Origin: Azoarcus sp. CIB
Lineage (GTDB): Bacteria > Pseudomonadota > Gammaproteobacteria > Burkholderiales > Rhodocyclaceae
Direction of reading: 5' to 3'
DNA length: 64,000 bases
NCBI RefSeq assembly: GCF_001190925.1
Contig: NZ_CP011072.1
Coordinates: 2,108,001-2,172,000 of the forward strand
In this document: piece by piece, positions 18,450-26,540 of the stretch
How the letters are laid out: the number at the start of each line of letters is the position of its first letter
How positions within the stretch are numbered: the stretch's first letter is position 1
The notes under the pieces: generated by a model
Told to the model about the DNA's origin: nothing
The model's input: only the letters and a program-made list of their open reading frames with translations
Databases searched by the model: none
Program-made: the position numbers and the translations under genes

Positions 18450-19529
18450 ATGAAAACGGGAACACGATTCACGCGGCTTTTCGCAAGTCGCGGCGTCCGC
18501 CTCATGGCGGGCCTGCTGCTCATCCATCTCGGCTTCGGCCTCGCGCAGGCGGCGCTACCGCCGGCCAGCGCGGCAAACGCCCCGCTGATCCGCTTTGCCG
18601 AGGGCGCGGAATACATCGGCGAGGAGCGTTGCCTCGCGTGCCACACCGCAGAGAACGACAAGTTCTCGCATACCACTCACGCCAAGGCTTTTCGCCTCAA
18701 TCCGAAGAACGATCTTGAGCGTCGCGGCTGTGAGGCCTGCCACGGGCCCGGTTCGCGCCACGCCAACGAAAACTACATGGACAAGTCGCTCATCGTCAGC
18801 TTTACGCGCGAATCGACGAAAGCCGGCGAGCAGCAGAAGGACAAGTCCCTGATCGTCGGCTTCACCCGCGAGGCGGCGAAACCCGGCGAGGCGGCCAACA
18901 ACAACGGCCCCGACCAAGGCAACGCGGTATGTCTGCAGTGCCACGACGGCAACCAGCGCATCTTCTGGCGCTCGTCCACGCACCAGACCAACGGGCTGGC
19001 CTGCACGGACTGCCACAACCCGATGGCGAAGTTCTCGGCCACCGGCCTGCAAAAGGCCAACAGCATTTCCGAGACTTGCTACAGCTGTCATCAGCAGCAG
19101 CGCATGGAGTTCCGCAAGCGCTCGCACATGCCCCTGCCCGAAGGGAAGATGTCCTGCGTCGATTGCCACAACCCGCATGGCTCGCCGACGAAGCCCCTGC
19201 TCAAGGCGGATACGGTGAACCAGCTCTGCTACAGCTGCCACCAGGAGAAGCGCGGCCCCTTCGTCTGGGAACACGCCCCGGTACGCGAAAGCTGCCTCAA
19301 CTGCCACAGCCCGCACGGCTCGAATCAGGAAAAGCTGCTGACGACCCCACGCCCCTTCCTGTGCCAGCAGTGCCACACGCACACCACGCACCAGAACAAC
19401 CTCCTCACGCAGGCCAACACTGCCAGCGGCACGCTGCCCGACGAACGCGTGATCGGTCGCGGCTGCTCGACGTGCCATGCGCAGATCCATGGCTCGAACC
19501 ACCCGGCTGGCGCACGGATGCATCGCTAA
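18450..19529 (+). CDS. mtrA: DmsE/MtrA-family decaheme c-type cytochrome
   Basis: 359 residues with a signal peptide (basic MKTGTRFTRLFASR, hydrophobic core, cut near residue 34-42). Exactly ten C-x-x-C-H motifs are present: CLACH, CEACH, CLQCH, CTDCH, CYSCH, CVDCH, CYSCH, CLNCH, CQQCH, CSTCH. This matches periplasmic MtrA, which carries electrons through an outer-membrane MtrB barrel; the barrel gene follows 21 bases later. Between hemes two and three lies an imperfect tandem repeat (DKSLIVSFTRE, then DKSLIVGFTRE). GGGGAG precedes the ATG. No CymA-like donor or outer-face MtrC gene is adjacent. Confidence 0.93.
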   Translation: MKTGTRFTRLFASRGVRLMAGLLLIHLGFGLAQAALPPASAANAPLIRFAEGAEYIGEERCLACHTAENDKFSHTTHAKAFRLNPKNDLERRGCEACHGPGSRHANENYMDKSLIVSFTRESTKAGEQQKDKSLIVGFTREAAKPGEAANNNGPDQGNAVCLQCHDGNQRIFWRSSTHQTNGLACTDCHNPMAKFSATGLQKANSISETCYSCHQQQRMEFRKRSHMPLPEGKMSCVDCHNPHGSPTKPLLKADTVNQLCYSCHQEKRGPFVWEHAPVRESCLNCHSPHGSNQEKLLTTPRPFLCQQCHTHTTHQNNLLTQANTASGTLPDERVIGRGCSTCHAQIHGSNHPAGARMHR

Positions 19530-19550
19530 CGAGACTGAGGAACAACGATC

Positions 19551-22145
19551 ATGAAAAACAAGGAATTCGTTCTGCTCCCGATCGTCGCGATGCTCGCGAT
19601 GATGGGTACCGGTCCCGCCCGCGCCGACTCCGCAGCCGGCGTCGACACCGTGCTCGGCAACGCGGCTGCCCCCGGTGGCGGCGACACCACGCGCTACACG
19701 GACCCGCAAGGGTTCTCCGCCGTGATGGGCGGCAAGGGCCCATCGCATACGCCGAGCGCGCAGCTCTACCAATACCCGCCGGTGTCACCCGCCTACATCG
19801 AAGGCAGCGGCGGCTGGCAGTACTCGGGCAACATCGAAGCCGGCTACACCGGAGGCAAGGCCGACTCGAAGGCCGGCGGCTTCCGCGAATACGCGGACTG
19901 GAAGAACGGAGCGCTGCTCAACAGCTTCAACGTCAGCGCAGAGAAGCCGGACGCTGCGCTCTATCTGCGACTGCGGGGCGGCGGCGTCGACCGGAAGGAC
20001 CAGTATTACGGCTTCGAGGCCGGACGATACAACGGCATCAAGTTCTCGCTGTTTCTCAATGACACGCCACATGTCTTCTCGACCAATGCCAGACCGCTGT
20101 GGAACGGTGTCGGCACCGATAACCTGACCCTGCCCGCCGGCCTTGCTGCAGGCACCCACACGCAATCCGACCCGGCCAGTTACGCTGCACTGCAAGCGGC
20201 AGTGGCGAATGCCCGCGAAACGACGTTGAGCGTCGACCGGCAGAAGATCGGCCTGCGCATGGATGCGCCGATCAGCGAGCGGCTCAACGGCTTTTTCAGC
20301 TACACCAACGAACGGCGCGAAGGCGAGCGCCCCTTCGGTGGCGGTTTCCTCTTCGACTTCATCCGCCGTTCCGCGGCCAATCCGGTCGGCAGCAACGTCC
20401 TGGGGGCAGTAAACGAGACGGTCGAACCAATCGATTACACGACCCACGAGTTCCTCACGGGTCTGCGCTACGTCGGCGAGAAGGACCGCCTGAACCTCAC
20501 CCTGTCGAGCTCGCTGTTTCGCAACGACAACAAATCCCTGACTTGGGAAAATCCCTTCTCGATCAACTTCGGCACCGCCGGCACGACAAACTCGACCAGT
20601 TGGGAAAAGGGCCGTTTCGCCCTCAGCCCGGATAACGAGGCCTACAACATCAAGGCCGACTACGCCCGCATGCTGCCGCTGAACGGACAGTTCAGCGCGA
20701 CCGTCGCCTTCGGCAGCATGCGCCAGAACGACGATCTGCTTCCGCCGACCATCAACGACGGCGTCAACGCCGCCGGCGTGGCGACGACTTACGCCAGCGC
20801 AATCGCCGGCTACGACACGACAGGCGTGCTCAGCCGCCTGAAGGCCGACGCGAGGATCGACACCCGCCTCGCCGATCTCGGCCTATCGCTGCAGCCCGCG
20901 GACGACCTCACCGTACGCGCCAAACTGCGCTACTACGACGAGGACAACCGCACGCGCTACACCGCCATCGACCCGGCTACCGGCAAGATCGGCTATCCGG
21001 CGCTGGATTACGCCCTGCCGGGGGTATTCGGGGCGGGTTTCGGCTTCTACAACGGCACCAACAACATTCACTACATGAGCATTCCGACCAGCTACACGCG
21101 CTGGACGGGAGGACTTGGCGCCGACTACCGGCTCGGTCGCCAGAGCCAGCTTGGCGCAACGTGGGAAAGGGAGGAAACCGAGCGCCCGTACCGCGAGGTC
21201 AAGAACACCACCGAGGACCGGCTCAAGCTCACTTTCAACACCCGCGCCTTCGAACAGTCGATGCTGCGCGCGTCGTGGGAGATCGGCGACCGTCGCGGTA
21301 GCGAATACCGCTACGACATCTACGAACATTTCTACACCAGCTCGCGCGACGACTACACCGGCGCCGTGCCCATCCACACCCTCGCCGAACTGCGCAAGTT
21401 CGACATCGCCGATCGCCGCCAGAACATCGTCAACCTGCGCTGGAACTTCATGCTGCGCTCGGACATGGACGCGATGCTGTCCTTGCAGCACAAGCGGAGC
21501 GACTACCTGGACGCCGACTACGGCCGTACCGGCGACGAGAAACTCAGCACCGTGAATGCAGAATGGAACTACACGCCCGCACCGGGCAGCAGTTTCTTCA
21601 CGTGGTACTCGTTCCAGACCGGCGAGATGAGCCAGCGCAACATCAACCAGGGAGTGAGTGGCACACGCGCCAGCTCCCATGCCGGCGCAGACAACATGTA
21701 TCCGCTGGCCGGCGCGTGGAGCGCCAGCACCGACGACCTGAACCATGCGCTCGGTGCCGGCTTCGCGCACAACTTCGGCTGGGCCCGCCTGGAAAGCCGC
21801 TACAGCTACATGTGGTCGTCGAGCAAGCAGAAGTACGGCTACGGCAATGCACAGGCGGCGACGGTGGGCAGCGGCACCAACGAGACTCAGACCGCGGCGG
21901 TCGCGGGCGACGAGTTTGCCGACATGAAGTACCGCCTGCAGGTGCTCGAAACGAGCATCGTGCATGACCTGGACAAGAACAATTCGGTGCGACTGTTCCA
22001 TCGCTGGGAGAAGCGCAACGTCGAGGATTGGCACTACACCGGCCTCGACGGCAACCAGCTGATCGGCCAGAAGCTGTACCTCGGCGCCACACCGGAGGAC
22101 TACAACGTCAACGTGCTGGGCGTGTTCTGGCAGTACCGGATGTAG
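19551..22145 (+). CDS. mtrB: MtrB/PioB-family decaheme-associated outer-membrane beta-barrel
   Basis: 864 residues with a signal peptide ending ARA (about residue 25). The rest is a long series of alternating aromatic/polar strands with Tyr/Trp girdles (GGWQYSGNIEAGYTGG, RFALSPDNEAYNIKADYARML, MLSLQHKRSDYLDADYG), ending in a strand GVFWQYRM. This is the MtrB/PioB pattern, a sheath holding the decaheme cytochrome across the outer membrane. The CXXC motif near the N-terminus of Shewanella MtrB is absent; I see no cysteine in the mature protein. It forms a two-gene unit with the cytochrome. Confidence 0.9.
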   Translation: MKNKEFVLLPIVAMLAMMGTGPARADSAAGVDTVLGNAAAPGGGDTTRYTDPQGFSAVMGGKGPSHTPSAQLYQYPPVSPAYIEGSGGWQYSGNIEAGYTGGKADSKAGGFREYADWKNGALLNSFNVSAEKPDAALYLRLRGGGVDRKDQYYGFEAGRYNGIKFSLFLNDTPHVFSTNARPLWNGVGTDNLTLPAGLAAGTHTQSDPASYAALQAAVANARETTLSVDRQKIGLRMDAPISERLNGFFSYTNERREGERPFGGGFLFDFIRRSAANPVGSNVLGAVNETVEPIDYTTHEFLTGLRYVGEKDRLNLTLSSSLFRNDNKSLTWENPFSINFGTAGTTNSTSWEKGRFALSPDNEAYNIKADYARMLPLNGQFSATVAFGSMRQNDDLLPPTINDGVNAAGVATTYASAIAGYDTTGVLSRLKADARIDTRLADLGLSLQPADDLTVRAKLRYYDEDNRTRYTAIDPATGKIGYPALDYALPGVFGAGFGFYNGTNNIHYMSIPTSYTRWTGGLGADYRLGRQSQLGATWEREETERPYREVKNTTEDRLKLTFNTRAFEQSMLRASWEIGDRRGSEYRYDIYEHFYTSSRDDYTGAVPIHTLAELRKFDIADRRQNIVNLRWNFMLRSDMDAMLSLQHKRSDYLDADYGRTGDEKLSTVNAEWNYTPAPGSSFFTWYSFQTGEMSQRNINQGVSGTRASSHAGADNMYPLAGAWSASTDDLNHALGAGFAHNFGWARLESRYSYMWSSSKQKYGYGNAQAATVGSGTNETQTAAVAGDEFADMKYRLQVLETSIVHDLDKNNSVRLFHRWEKRNVEDWHYTGLDGNQLIGQKLYLGATPEDYNVNVLGVFWQYRM

Positions 22146-22169
22146 GTACCGGAGTTCGACGTACAGAGT

Positions 22170-22197
22170 GCCAGGCCCCGGCGTGTCGGGGCCTGGC
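22170..22197. terminator. Strong hairpin between mtrB and the convergent lysR gene
   Basis: GCCAGGCCCCG and CGGGGCCTGGC form a perfect 11-bp GC-rich stem with a 6-base loop. It starts 24 bases after the mtrB stop. No T run follows directly (TTTTT occurs 15 bases later), so it may be a terminator serving both converging genes or an mRNA-stabilising hairpin. Confidence 0.6.
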
Positions 22198-22217
22198 GCA
22201 TGAGTCCCGGTTTTTGC

Positions 22218-23129
22218 TTACATCACCGGATCAAAGGCCGGAAACTCGTCTTCGAACACTGCCACCAGAAAATCCAGCAAGGCCCGGATGCGCGCCGAAT
22301 TGCGGCCCGCCGGGAGGAACACCGCGTGGGCCAGCGTGGGGATCGTCTCGTACTCGGGCAGGACACGCACGAGGCGGCCGGCACGCAGGTCTTCACCGAC
22401 GATGAACGTCGGCTCGCAGATGATGCCCCGCCCCGCGAGCGCGGCGATGCGGTTCATGTCGCCGTTGTTGGAGCGGAACGTACCATGCACCGGCACGACG
22501 AACTCCTGCTCACCCCTGCGCAGCGTCCACCCGTTGCCGGACGTGAGATTCGTGTACAAGAGACAGCTGTGGCGCACCAGGTCGTCGGGCTTCTCCGGGA
22601 CTCCTGCGCGCTCCAGATATTCCGGACTGGCGCACAGGGCAGTGCGGATTACCGCGAGGCGCCGCGCGACGTACATCCCCGAAACACTGCGCGTGATGCG
22701 GACCGCCAGATCGACACCCTCCTGGGCAAGATCGACGATCCGGTCGGAAAAGCGGACCTCCGTCTTGAGCGCTGGGTGGGATTCTACGAATCGGGAGAAA
22801 TGCCGCGCGAGGAAGACGTTGCTGAACGAGTACGGTACGCTGATGCGCAGGCAGCCGCTGAGTGAGGCATTGTCCGCGGATACCGCGAGTTCCGTCGCTG
22901 CGATCTCGTCCAGATGCATGCAGCAGCGCTCGTAATACATCGTACCGGGCTCGGTCAGGCTGATCTTGCGCGTGCTGCGGTGAAGCAGCGAGACACCGAG
23001 CGCCTGCTCGAGGTCCGCGACGTGGCGCGACGCGGTGGTAGTCGAAATGCCGAGCTTGGCCGACGCGCGAGCGAACGAGCCGCAATCGATGACCGTGCGG
23101 AAGACGTTCATCGCGATCAGTTTGTCCAT
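22218..23129 (-). CDS. LysR-family transcriptional regulator
   Basis: 303 residues, full family length. The N-terminal helix-turn-helix is FRTVIDCGSFARASAKLGISTTTASRHVADLEQALGVSLLHRSTRKISLT; the effector domain follows (LRISVPYSFSNVFLARHF, GVDLAVRI, RGIICEPTFIVGEDLRAGRLVRVLPEY). The subgroup resembles the DsdC/CrgA-like LysR proteins. It lies between the cytochrome genes (convergent) and the ketosynthase operon (divergent), with two strong palindromes in the 214-bp divergent gap. It is therefore a good candidate regulator of the second pigment arm and of itself. Confidence 0.93.
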   Translation of the reverse strand: MDKLIAMNVFRTVIDCGSFARASAKLGISTTTASRHVADLEQALGVSLLHRSTRKISLTEPGTMYYERCCMHLDEIAATELAVSADNASLSGCLRISVPYSFSNVFLARHFSRFVESHPALKTEVRFSDRIVDLAQEGVDLAVRITRSVSGMYVARRLAVIRTALCASPEYLERAGVPEKPDDLVRHSCLLYTNLTSGNGWTLRRGEQEFVVPVHGTFRSNNGDMNRIAALAGRGIICEPTFIVGEDLRAGRLVRVLPEYETIPTLAHAVFLPAGRNSARIRALLDFLVAVFEDEFPAFDPVM

Positions 23130-23168
23130 GATTCAGTCCGTATGCATTTCCAATCGGGTCGCCGCAGT

Positions 23169-23195
23169 CTAGTTTGGTGCCACGAACCGAACTAG
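23169..23195. promoter_or_regulatory. Palindromic operator-like site 1 between lysR and the ketosynthase operon
   Basis: CTAGTTTGGT (23169-23178) and ACCGAACTAG (23186-23195) are inverted repeats matching at 9 of 10 positions with a 7-base spacer. The site is 40 bases upstream of the lysR start, where LysR proteins commonly bind to control themselves and a divergent target. Confidence 0.6.
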
Positions 23196-23214
23196 CGCGC
23201 ATCGGACGAAATAC

Positions 23215-23233
23215 TGTTTCGCTAACCGAAACA
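23215..23233. promoter_or_regulatory. Palindromic operator-like site 2 between lysR and the ketosynthase operon
   Basis: TGTTTCG-CTAAC-CGAAACA is a perfect 7-bp inverted repeat with a 5-base spacer. Its centre is 42 bases from that of site 1, about four helical turns, so both may sit on one face of the DNA. It could be a second binding site for the LysR protein or for an unlinked regulator. Confidence 0.6.
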
Positions 23234-23308
23234 ATCGCGAGCCGATACGCTGCACGTGCAATCACGACCCGAACGCAGAGCAAGCACAGCCGACATCCCG
23301 CACTTTGC

Positions 23309-23314
23309 TAAAAT
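23309..23314 (+). promoter_or_regulatory. Possible -10 element of the ketosynthase operon
   Basis: TAAAAT lies 30 bases before the GTG at 23344 in an AT-richer patch. No good -35 hexamer is present upstream, consistent with an activator-dependent promoter, but the assignment is weak. Confidence 0.3.
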
Positions 23315-23343
23315 AGCCCTCCTTCGTGCAATTGCGAGTCAAA

Positions 23344-24531
23344 GTGCATCCGCTGCTGATTTCCGCCTACACCGCGTCGTCCTGCCTCGGGCGCGGGCTG
23401 GAGCCGCTACTCGAAGCGCTGCTCGCCGGCCGGTCCGGGCTCAAGCCCTGCGCTTTCGAGACCGTCGCGCTGCAAACATGGATCGGCGAAGTAGAAGGCG
23501 CCGACGACGAACGACTCCCCGCGGCGCTGGCACGTTTCGACTGTCGCAACAACCGGCTTGCGCAACTCGGCCTGGTGCAGGACGGCTTCGCCGACGCGGT
23601 TCGCGCGGCGATGTCACGCTATGGAGCCCATCGCATCGGCGTGTTCCTCGGCACGAGCACCTCCGGCATCCTCGAGACCGAACTCGCCTACCGCCGGCGC
23701 ACACCGGATACCGGAGCGCTTCCGGCCGACTTCAACTACGCCGGCACGCACAACACCTTCTCGCTGGCCGACTTCGTGCAGCACTGGTTCGGACTGACGG
23801 GGCCCGCCGTGGTCGTCTCGTCGGCCTGCTCGTCCAGCGCCAAGGTGTTCGCCTCCGCCGCACGCATGATCGCGAGCGGTCTGATCGACGCGGCCCTCGT
23901 TGGTGGCGTCGACTCGCTGTGCCTCACGACGCTGTATGGCTTCAATTCGCTGGAGCTCACGTCGTCGCAGGCCTGCCGTCCCTTCGATCGCGCCCGCGAC
24001 GGCATCTCGATCGGCGAAGGGGCCGCCTTCGCTCTGGTAGAGCGGACGCCGGATTCACTTCCGCCGGACGCGATCCTCTTGCTCGGCTACGGCGAATCGA
24101 GCGACGCCTACCACATGTCCTCGCCGCACCCGGAGGGTCGCGGCGCCCGTCAGGCGATGGACGCCGCGCTGGCGCGCGCCGGCCTGGCGCCGCGCGACAT
24201 CGACTACATCAACCTCCACGGCACGGCGACGCCGAGCAACGACGACGCCGAAGGCAAGGCCGTGACAGGGCTCTTCGGCGACGCGACGCCCTGCAGCTCT
24301 ACGAAGGGCGCAACCGGTCACACCCTCGGCGCCGCCGGGGGCGTCGAGGCCGTGATCGCCGCGCTCGCGATCCGCGACGGCTTCATTCCGGCAGGAGCCG
24401 GCACCTCCGATCCCGAAGCGGGGCTCGATTATGTACTCGCCACGCGTCACCAGACGGTGCGACGCGTTCTCAGCAACTCCTTCGGATTCGGCGGCACGAA
24501 TTGCAGCCTGATCCTCGGCTGCCCAGCATGA
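23344..24531 (+). CDS. Beta-ketoacyl-ACP synthase (FabF-like) of the aryl-polyene cluster
   Basis: 395 residues. The complete KAS I/II triad is present: Cys162 in SSACSSSAK, His292 in LHGTATPSND, His326 in GATGHTLGAAG; SFGFGGTNCSLIL near the C-terminus is also typical. This enzyme should extend the polyene by malonyl condensations. The start is taken as GTG 23344, which gives HPLLISAYTA after the initiator; a GTG at 23326 in the same frame is possible and would be close to the presumed transcription start. It overlaps the next gene by 4 bases. Confidence 0.9.
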   Translation: MHPLLISAYTASSCLGRGLEPLLEALLAGRSGLKPCAFETVALQTWIGEVEGADDERLPAALARFDCRNNRLAQLGLVQDGFADAVRAAMSRYGAHRIGVFLGTSTSGILETELAYRRRTPDTGALPADFNYAGTHNTFSLADFVQHWFGLTGPAVVVSSACSSSAKVFASAARMIASGLIDAALVGGVDSLCLTTLYGFNSLELTSSQACRPFDRARDGISIGEGAAFALVERTPDSLPPDAILLLGYGESSDAYHMSSPHPEGRGARQAMDAALARAGLAPRDIDYINLHGTATPSNDDAEGKAVTGLFGDATPCSSTKGATGHTLGAAGGVEAVIAALAIRDGFIPAGAGTSDPEAGLDYVLATRHQTVRRVLSNSFGFGGTNCSLILGCPA

Positions 24532-25337
24532 GTCCGACCATGACGAACCCGCCCGCGGCCTGGATCCGCAGCATCGGCCTGATCGGGCCCGGCATGTCCG
24601 ACTGGCCGGCCTGCGCCGCGATCCTCCTCGGCAAGGCTGCGTGGAACCCGGAAAAGACCGTTCTCAACGCCCCCGATCAGCTGCCGCCGGCCGAACGCCG
24701 TCGTGCGGTGCGGGTGGTGAAGCTCGCCCTGGGTATCGGCTTGCAGGCGACGACTGCAGTCGGCGTGGATCCGTCCGGGTTCGCGACCGTCTTCTCGTCC
24801 TCCGGCGGCGACGGCGTCAATTGCCACCAGATCTGCGAAACCCTCGGATCGGACGACCGCCAGATCTCGCCGACGCGTTTTCACAACTCGGTGCATAACG
24901 CCGCCGCCGGTTACTGGGGCATCGCCACCGGCGCGACCGCCGCCTCGGCGGTGCTGTGCGCTTACGACGCCAGCTTCGGCGCGGGCCTCCTCGAAGCGCT
25001 CGCGCAGGTCCAGGTCGAGCGCGCGCCCTGCCTGCTGCTCGCCTACGACGCCGACTACCCAGAACCACTGCGGGCGGCGCGCCCGATTCCCGACGCCTTC
25101 GGCGTCGCACTGCTGCTGACGCCCGAGCGGGAAGCGGAAAGCTGCGGACGCCTCGCTGCAAGCCTGACCGACGCCCCCGCCGACACCCTCGCGGATTCCG
25201 CGCTCGACGCCCTGCGCTGCGCTATCCCCGCCGCGCGCAGCCTGCCCCTGCTGACCGCGATCGCCGAGCGCCGCGCGGGCCGCATCGTCCTCGACTATCT
25301 CGACCACGCCCGCCTCGCGGTCGATTACGCGGAATGA
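24528..25337 (+). CDS. Ketosynthase-like protein without active-site Cys (chain-length-factor type)
   Basis: 269 residues related to the N-terminal half of beta-ketoacyl synthases (PF13723-like): IRSIGLIGPGMSDWPACAAILLG, FATVFSSSGGDGVNCHQICETL, FHNSVHNAAAGYWGIATGATAASAV. Where an active ketosynthase has its nucleophilic Cys, this protein has no cysteine, and the C-terminal His residues are missing with that half. It therefore probably pairs with the upstream ketosynthase as a heterodimer, as described for aryl-polyene chain-length factors. ATG at 24528 overlaps the previous stop. Confidence 0.82.
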   Translation: MSPTMTNPPAAWIRSIGLIGPGMSDWPACAAILLGKAAWNPEKTVLNAPDQLPPAERRRAVRVVKLALGIGLQATTAVGVDPSGFATVFSSSGGDGVNCHQICETLGSDDRQISPTRFHNSVHNAAAGYWGIATGATAASAVLCAYDASFGAGLLEALAQVQVERAPCLLLAYDADYPEPLRAARPIPDAFGVALLLTPEREAESCGRLAASLTDAPADTLADSALDALRCAIPAARSLPLLTAIAERRAGRIVLDYLDHARLAVDYAE

Positions 25338-25344
25338 GCGCAGC

Positions 25345-25824
25345 ATGACCATGCAGCCCGCCACGCTCGACCGCGATGCCATCGCCGCACGCATCCCGCA
25401 CCAGGGCAACATGTGCCTGCTCTCCGGCGTCGACGCGTGGGACGCCGACGCGATCCGCTGCCGCGCGACGAGCCACCGCGACGCCGACAACCCGCTGCGC
25501 GACGATAGCGGCCTGCCGGCGACGAGCGCCATCGAGTACGCCGCACAGGCGATGGCCGTGCACGGCGCCCTGCTCGCAACGCCGGGCGAGCCCCCGCGCG
25601 CGGGTTTCCTCGCGAGCGTGCGCAGCGTCGAGATTGCGGTCGAACGGCTCGACACCGTCGCCGCCGATCTCGACATCCGTGCCGAACGCATCACCGGCAA
25701 CGACAACCAGATCCTCTATTCCTTCACCGTCGCCGCGGACGGGCGAGTGCTCGTTTCCGGCCGCGCCGCGGTGATCCTCGATGCGGGCGCCCTCGGCGCC
25801 GGCCTCAGCGGGAGCCAATCTTGA
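25345..25824 (+). CDS. ApeP-like 3-hydroxyacyl-ACP dehydratase
   Basis: 159 residues with a hotdog-type fold. The segment RIPHQGNMCLLSGVDAWD matches the start of ApeP/FabA-like dehydratases of aryl-polyene clusters, with a conserved His in PHQGNM; LPATSAIEYAAQAMAVHGALL carries the paired catalytic Glu. This is the second dehydratase of the pathway, along with the small one at 13.2 kb. Two starts are available (25345 and 25351). It overlaps the ketoreductase gene by 4 bases. Confidence 0.85.
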   Translation: MTMQPATLDRDAIAARIPHQGNMCLLSGVDAWDADAIRCRATSHRDADNPLRDDSGLPATSAIEYAAQAMAVHGALLATPGEPPRAGFLASVRSVEIAVERLDTVAADLDIRAERITGNDNQILYSFTVAADGRVLVSGRAAVILDAGALGAGLSGSQS

Positions 25825-26540
25825 AGCGCGCACTCGTCACCGGCGGAAGCGGCGGCATCGGCGCGGCAATCTGCCGCCGCCTTGCCCGCGACGGCCATCA
25901 TGTGTTCATCCACGCCAACCGCAACGCCGACAAGGCCGAAGCGCTTGCCGCCGAAATCCGCAGCGCGGGCGGCAGCGCCGAGGCGATCGCATTCGACGTC
26001 ACCGACGCCGCGGCCACCGCGGCCGCGCTCGAGGCGATCGGCGCCGACGCTCCGCTGCAAGTCCTCGTGAACAATGCCGGCATCCACGACGACGCAGTGT
26101 TCCCCGGCATGCGCGCCGACCAGTGGCAGCGCGTCATCGACGTGTCGCTGAACGGCTTCTTCAACGTCACCCAGCCGCTCACGATGCCGATGATCCGCAC
26201 CCGCTGGGGGCGCATCATCACGATATCGTCGGTGGCGGCGATCACCGGCAACCGTGGCCAAACGAACTATGCGGCGGCGAAGGGCGCCCTGCACTCGGCA
26301 AGCAAGTCGCTCGCGCAGGAACTCGCGAGCCGGGGCGTCACGGTGAATGTCGTCGCCCCCGGCATCATCGACACCGCGATGAGCGAGGACGCCTTCGACG
26401 CGGAGGCGATCGCCCGCATCGTGCCGATGAAACGCGCCGGAAAGCCCGAAGAGGTCGCCGACCTGGTGGGCTTCCTTGCATCACCCCAGGCGGCCTACAT
26501 CACCGGCCAGGTAATCTCGATCAATGGCGGGATGATCTGA
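25821..26540 (+). CDS. 3-ketoacyl-ACP reductase (FabG family)
   Basis: 239 residues from a TTG start overlapping the previous stop, with GGGAG upstream. It is a classical short-chain dehydrogenase: NADPH motif TGGSGGIG (about residues 8-15), NNAG, catalytic Ser in ISSVAAITG, and Tyr-Lys in YAAAK. The end SINGGMI is FabG-like. In this operon it reduces the beta-keto group after each condensation. Its last 20 bases overlap the 3' end of the convergent glycosyltransferase gene. Confidence 0.93.
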   Translation: MKRALVTGGSGGIGAAICRRLARDGHHVFIHANRNADKAEALAAEIRSAGGSAEAIAFDVTDAAATAAALEAIGADAPLQVLVNNAGIHDDAVFPGMRADQWQRVIDVSLNGFFNVTQPLTMPMIRTRWGRIITISSVAAITGNRGQTNYAAAKGALHSASKSLAQELASRGVTVNVVAPGIIDTAMSEDAFDAEAIARIVPMKRAGKPEEVADLVGFLASPQAAYITGQVISINGGMI

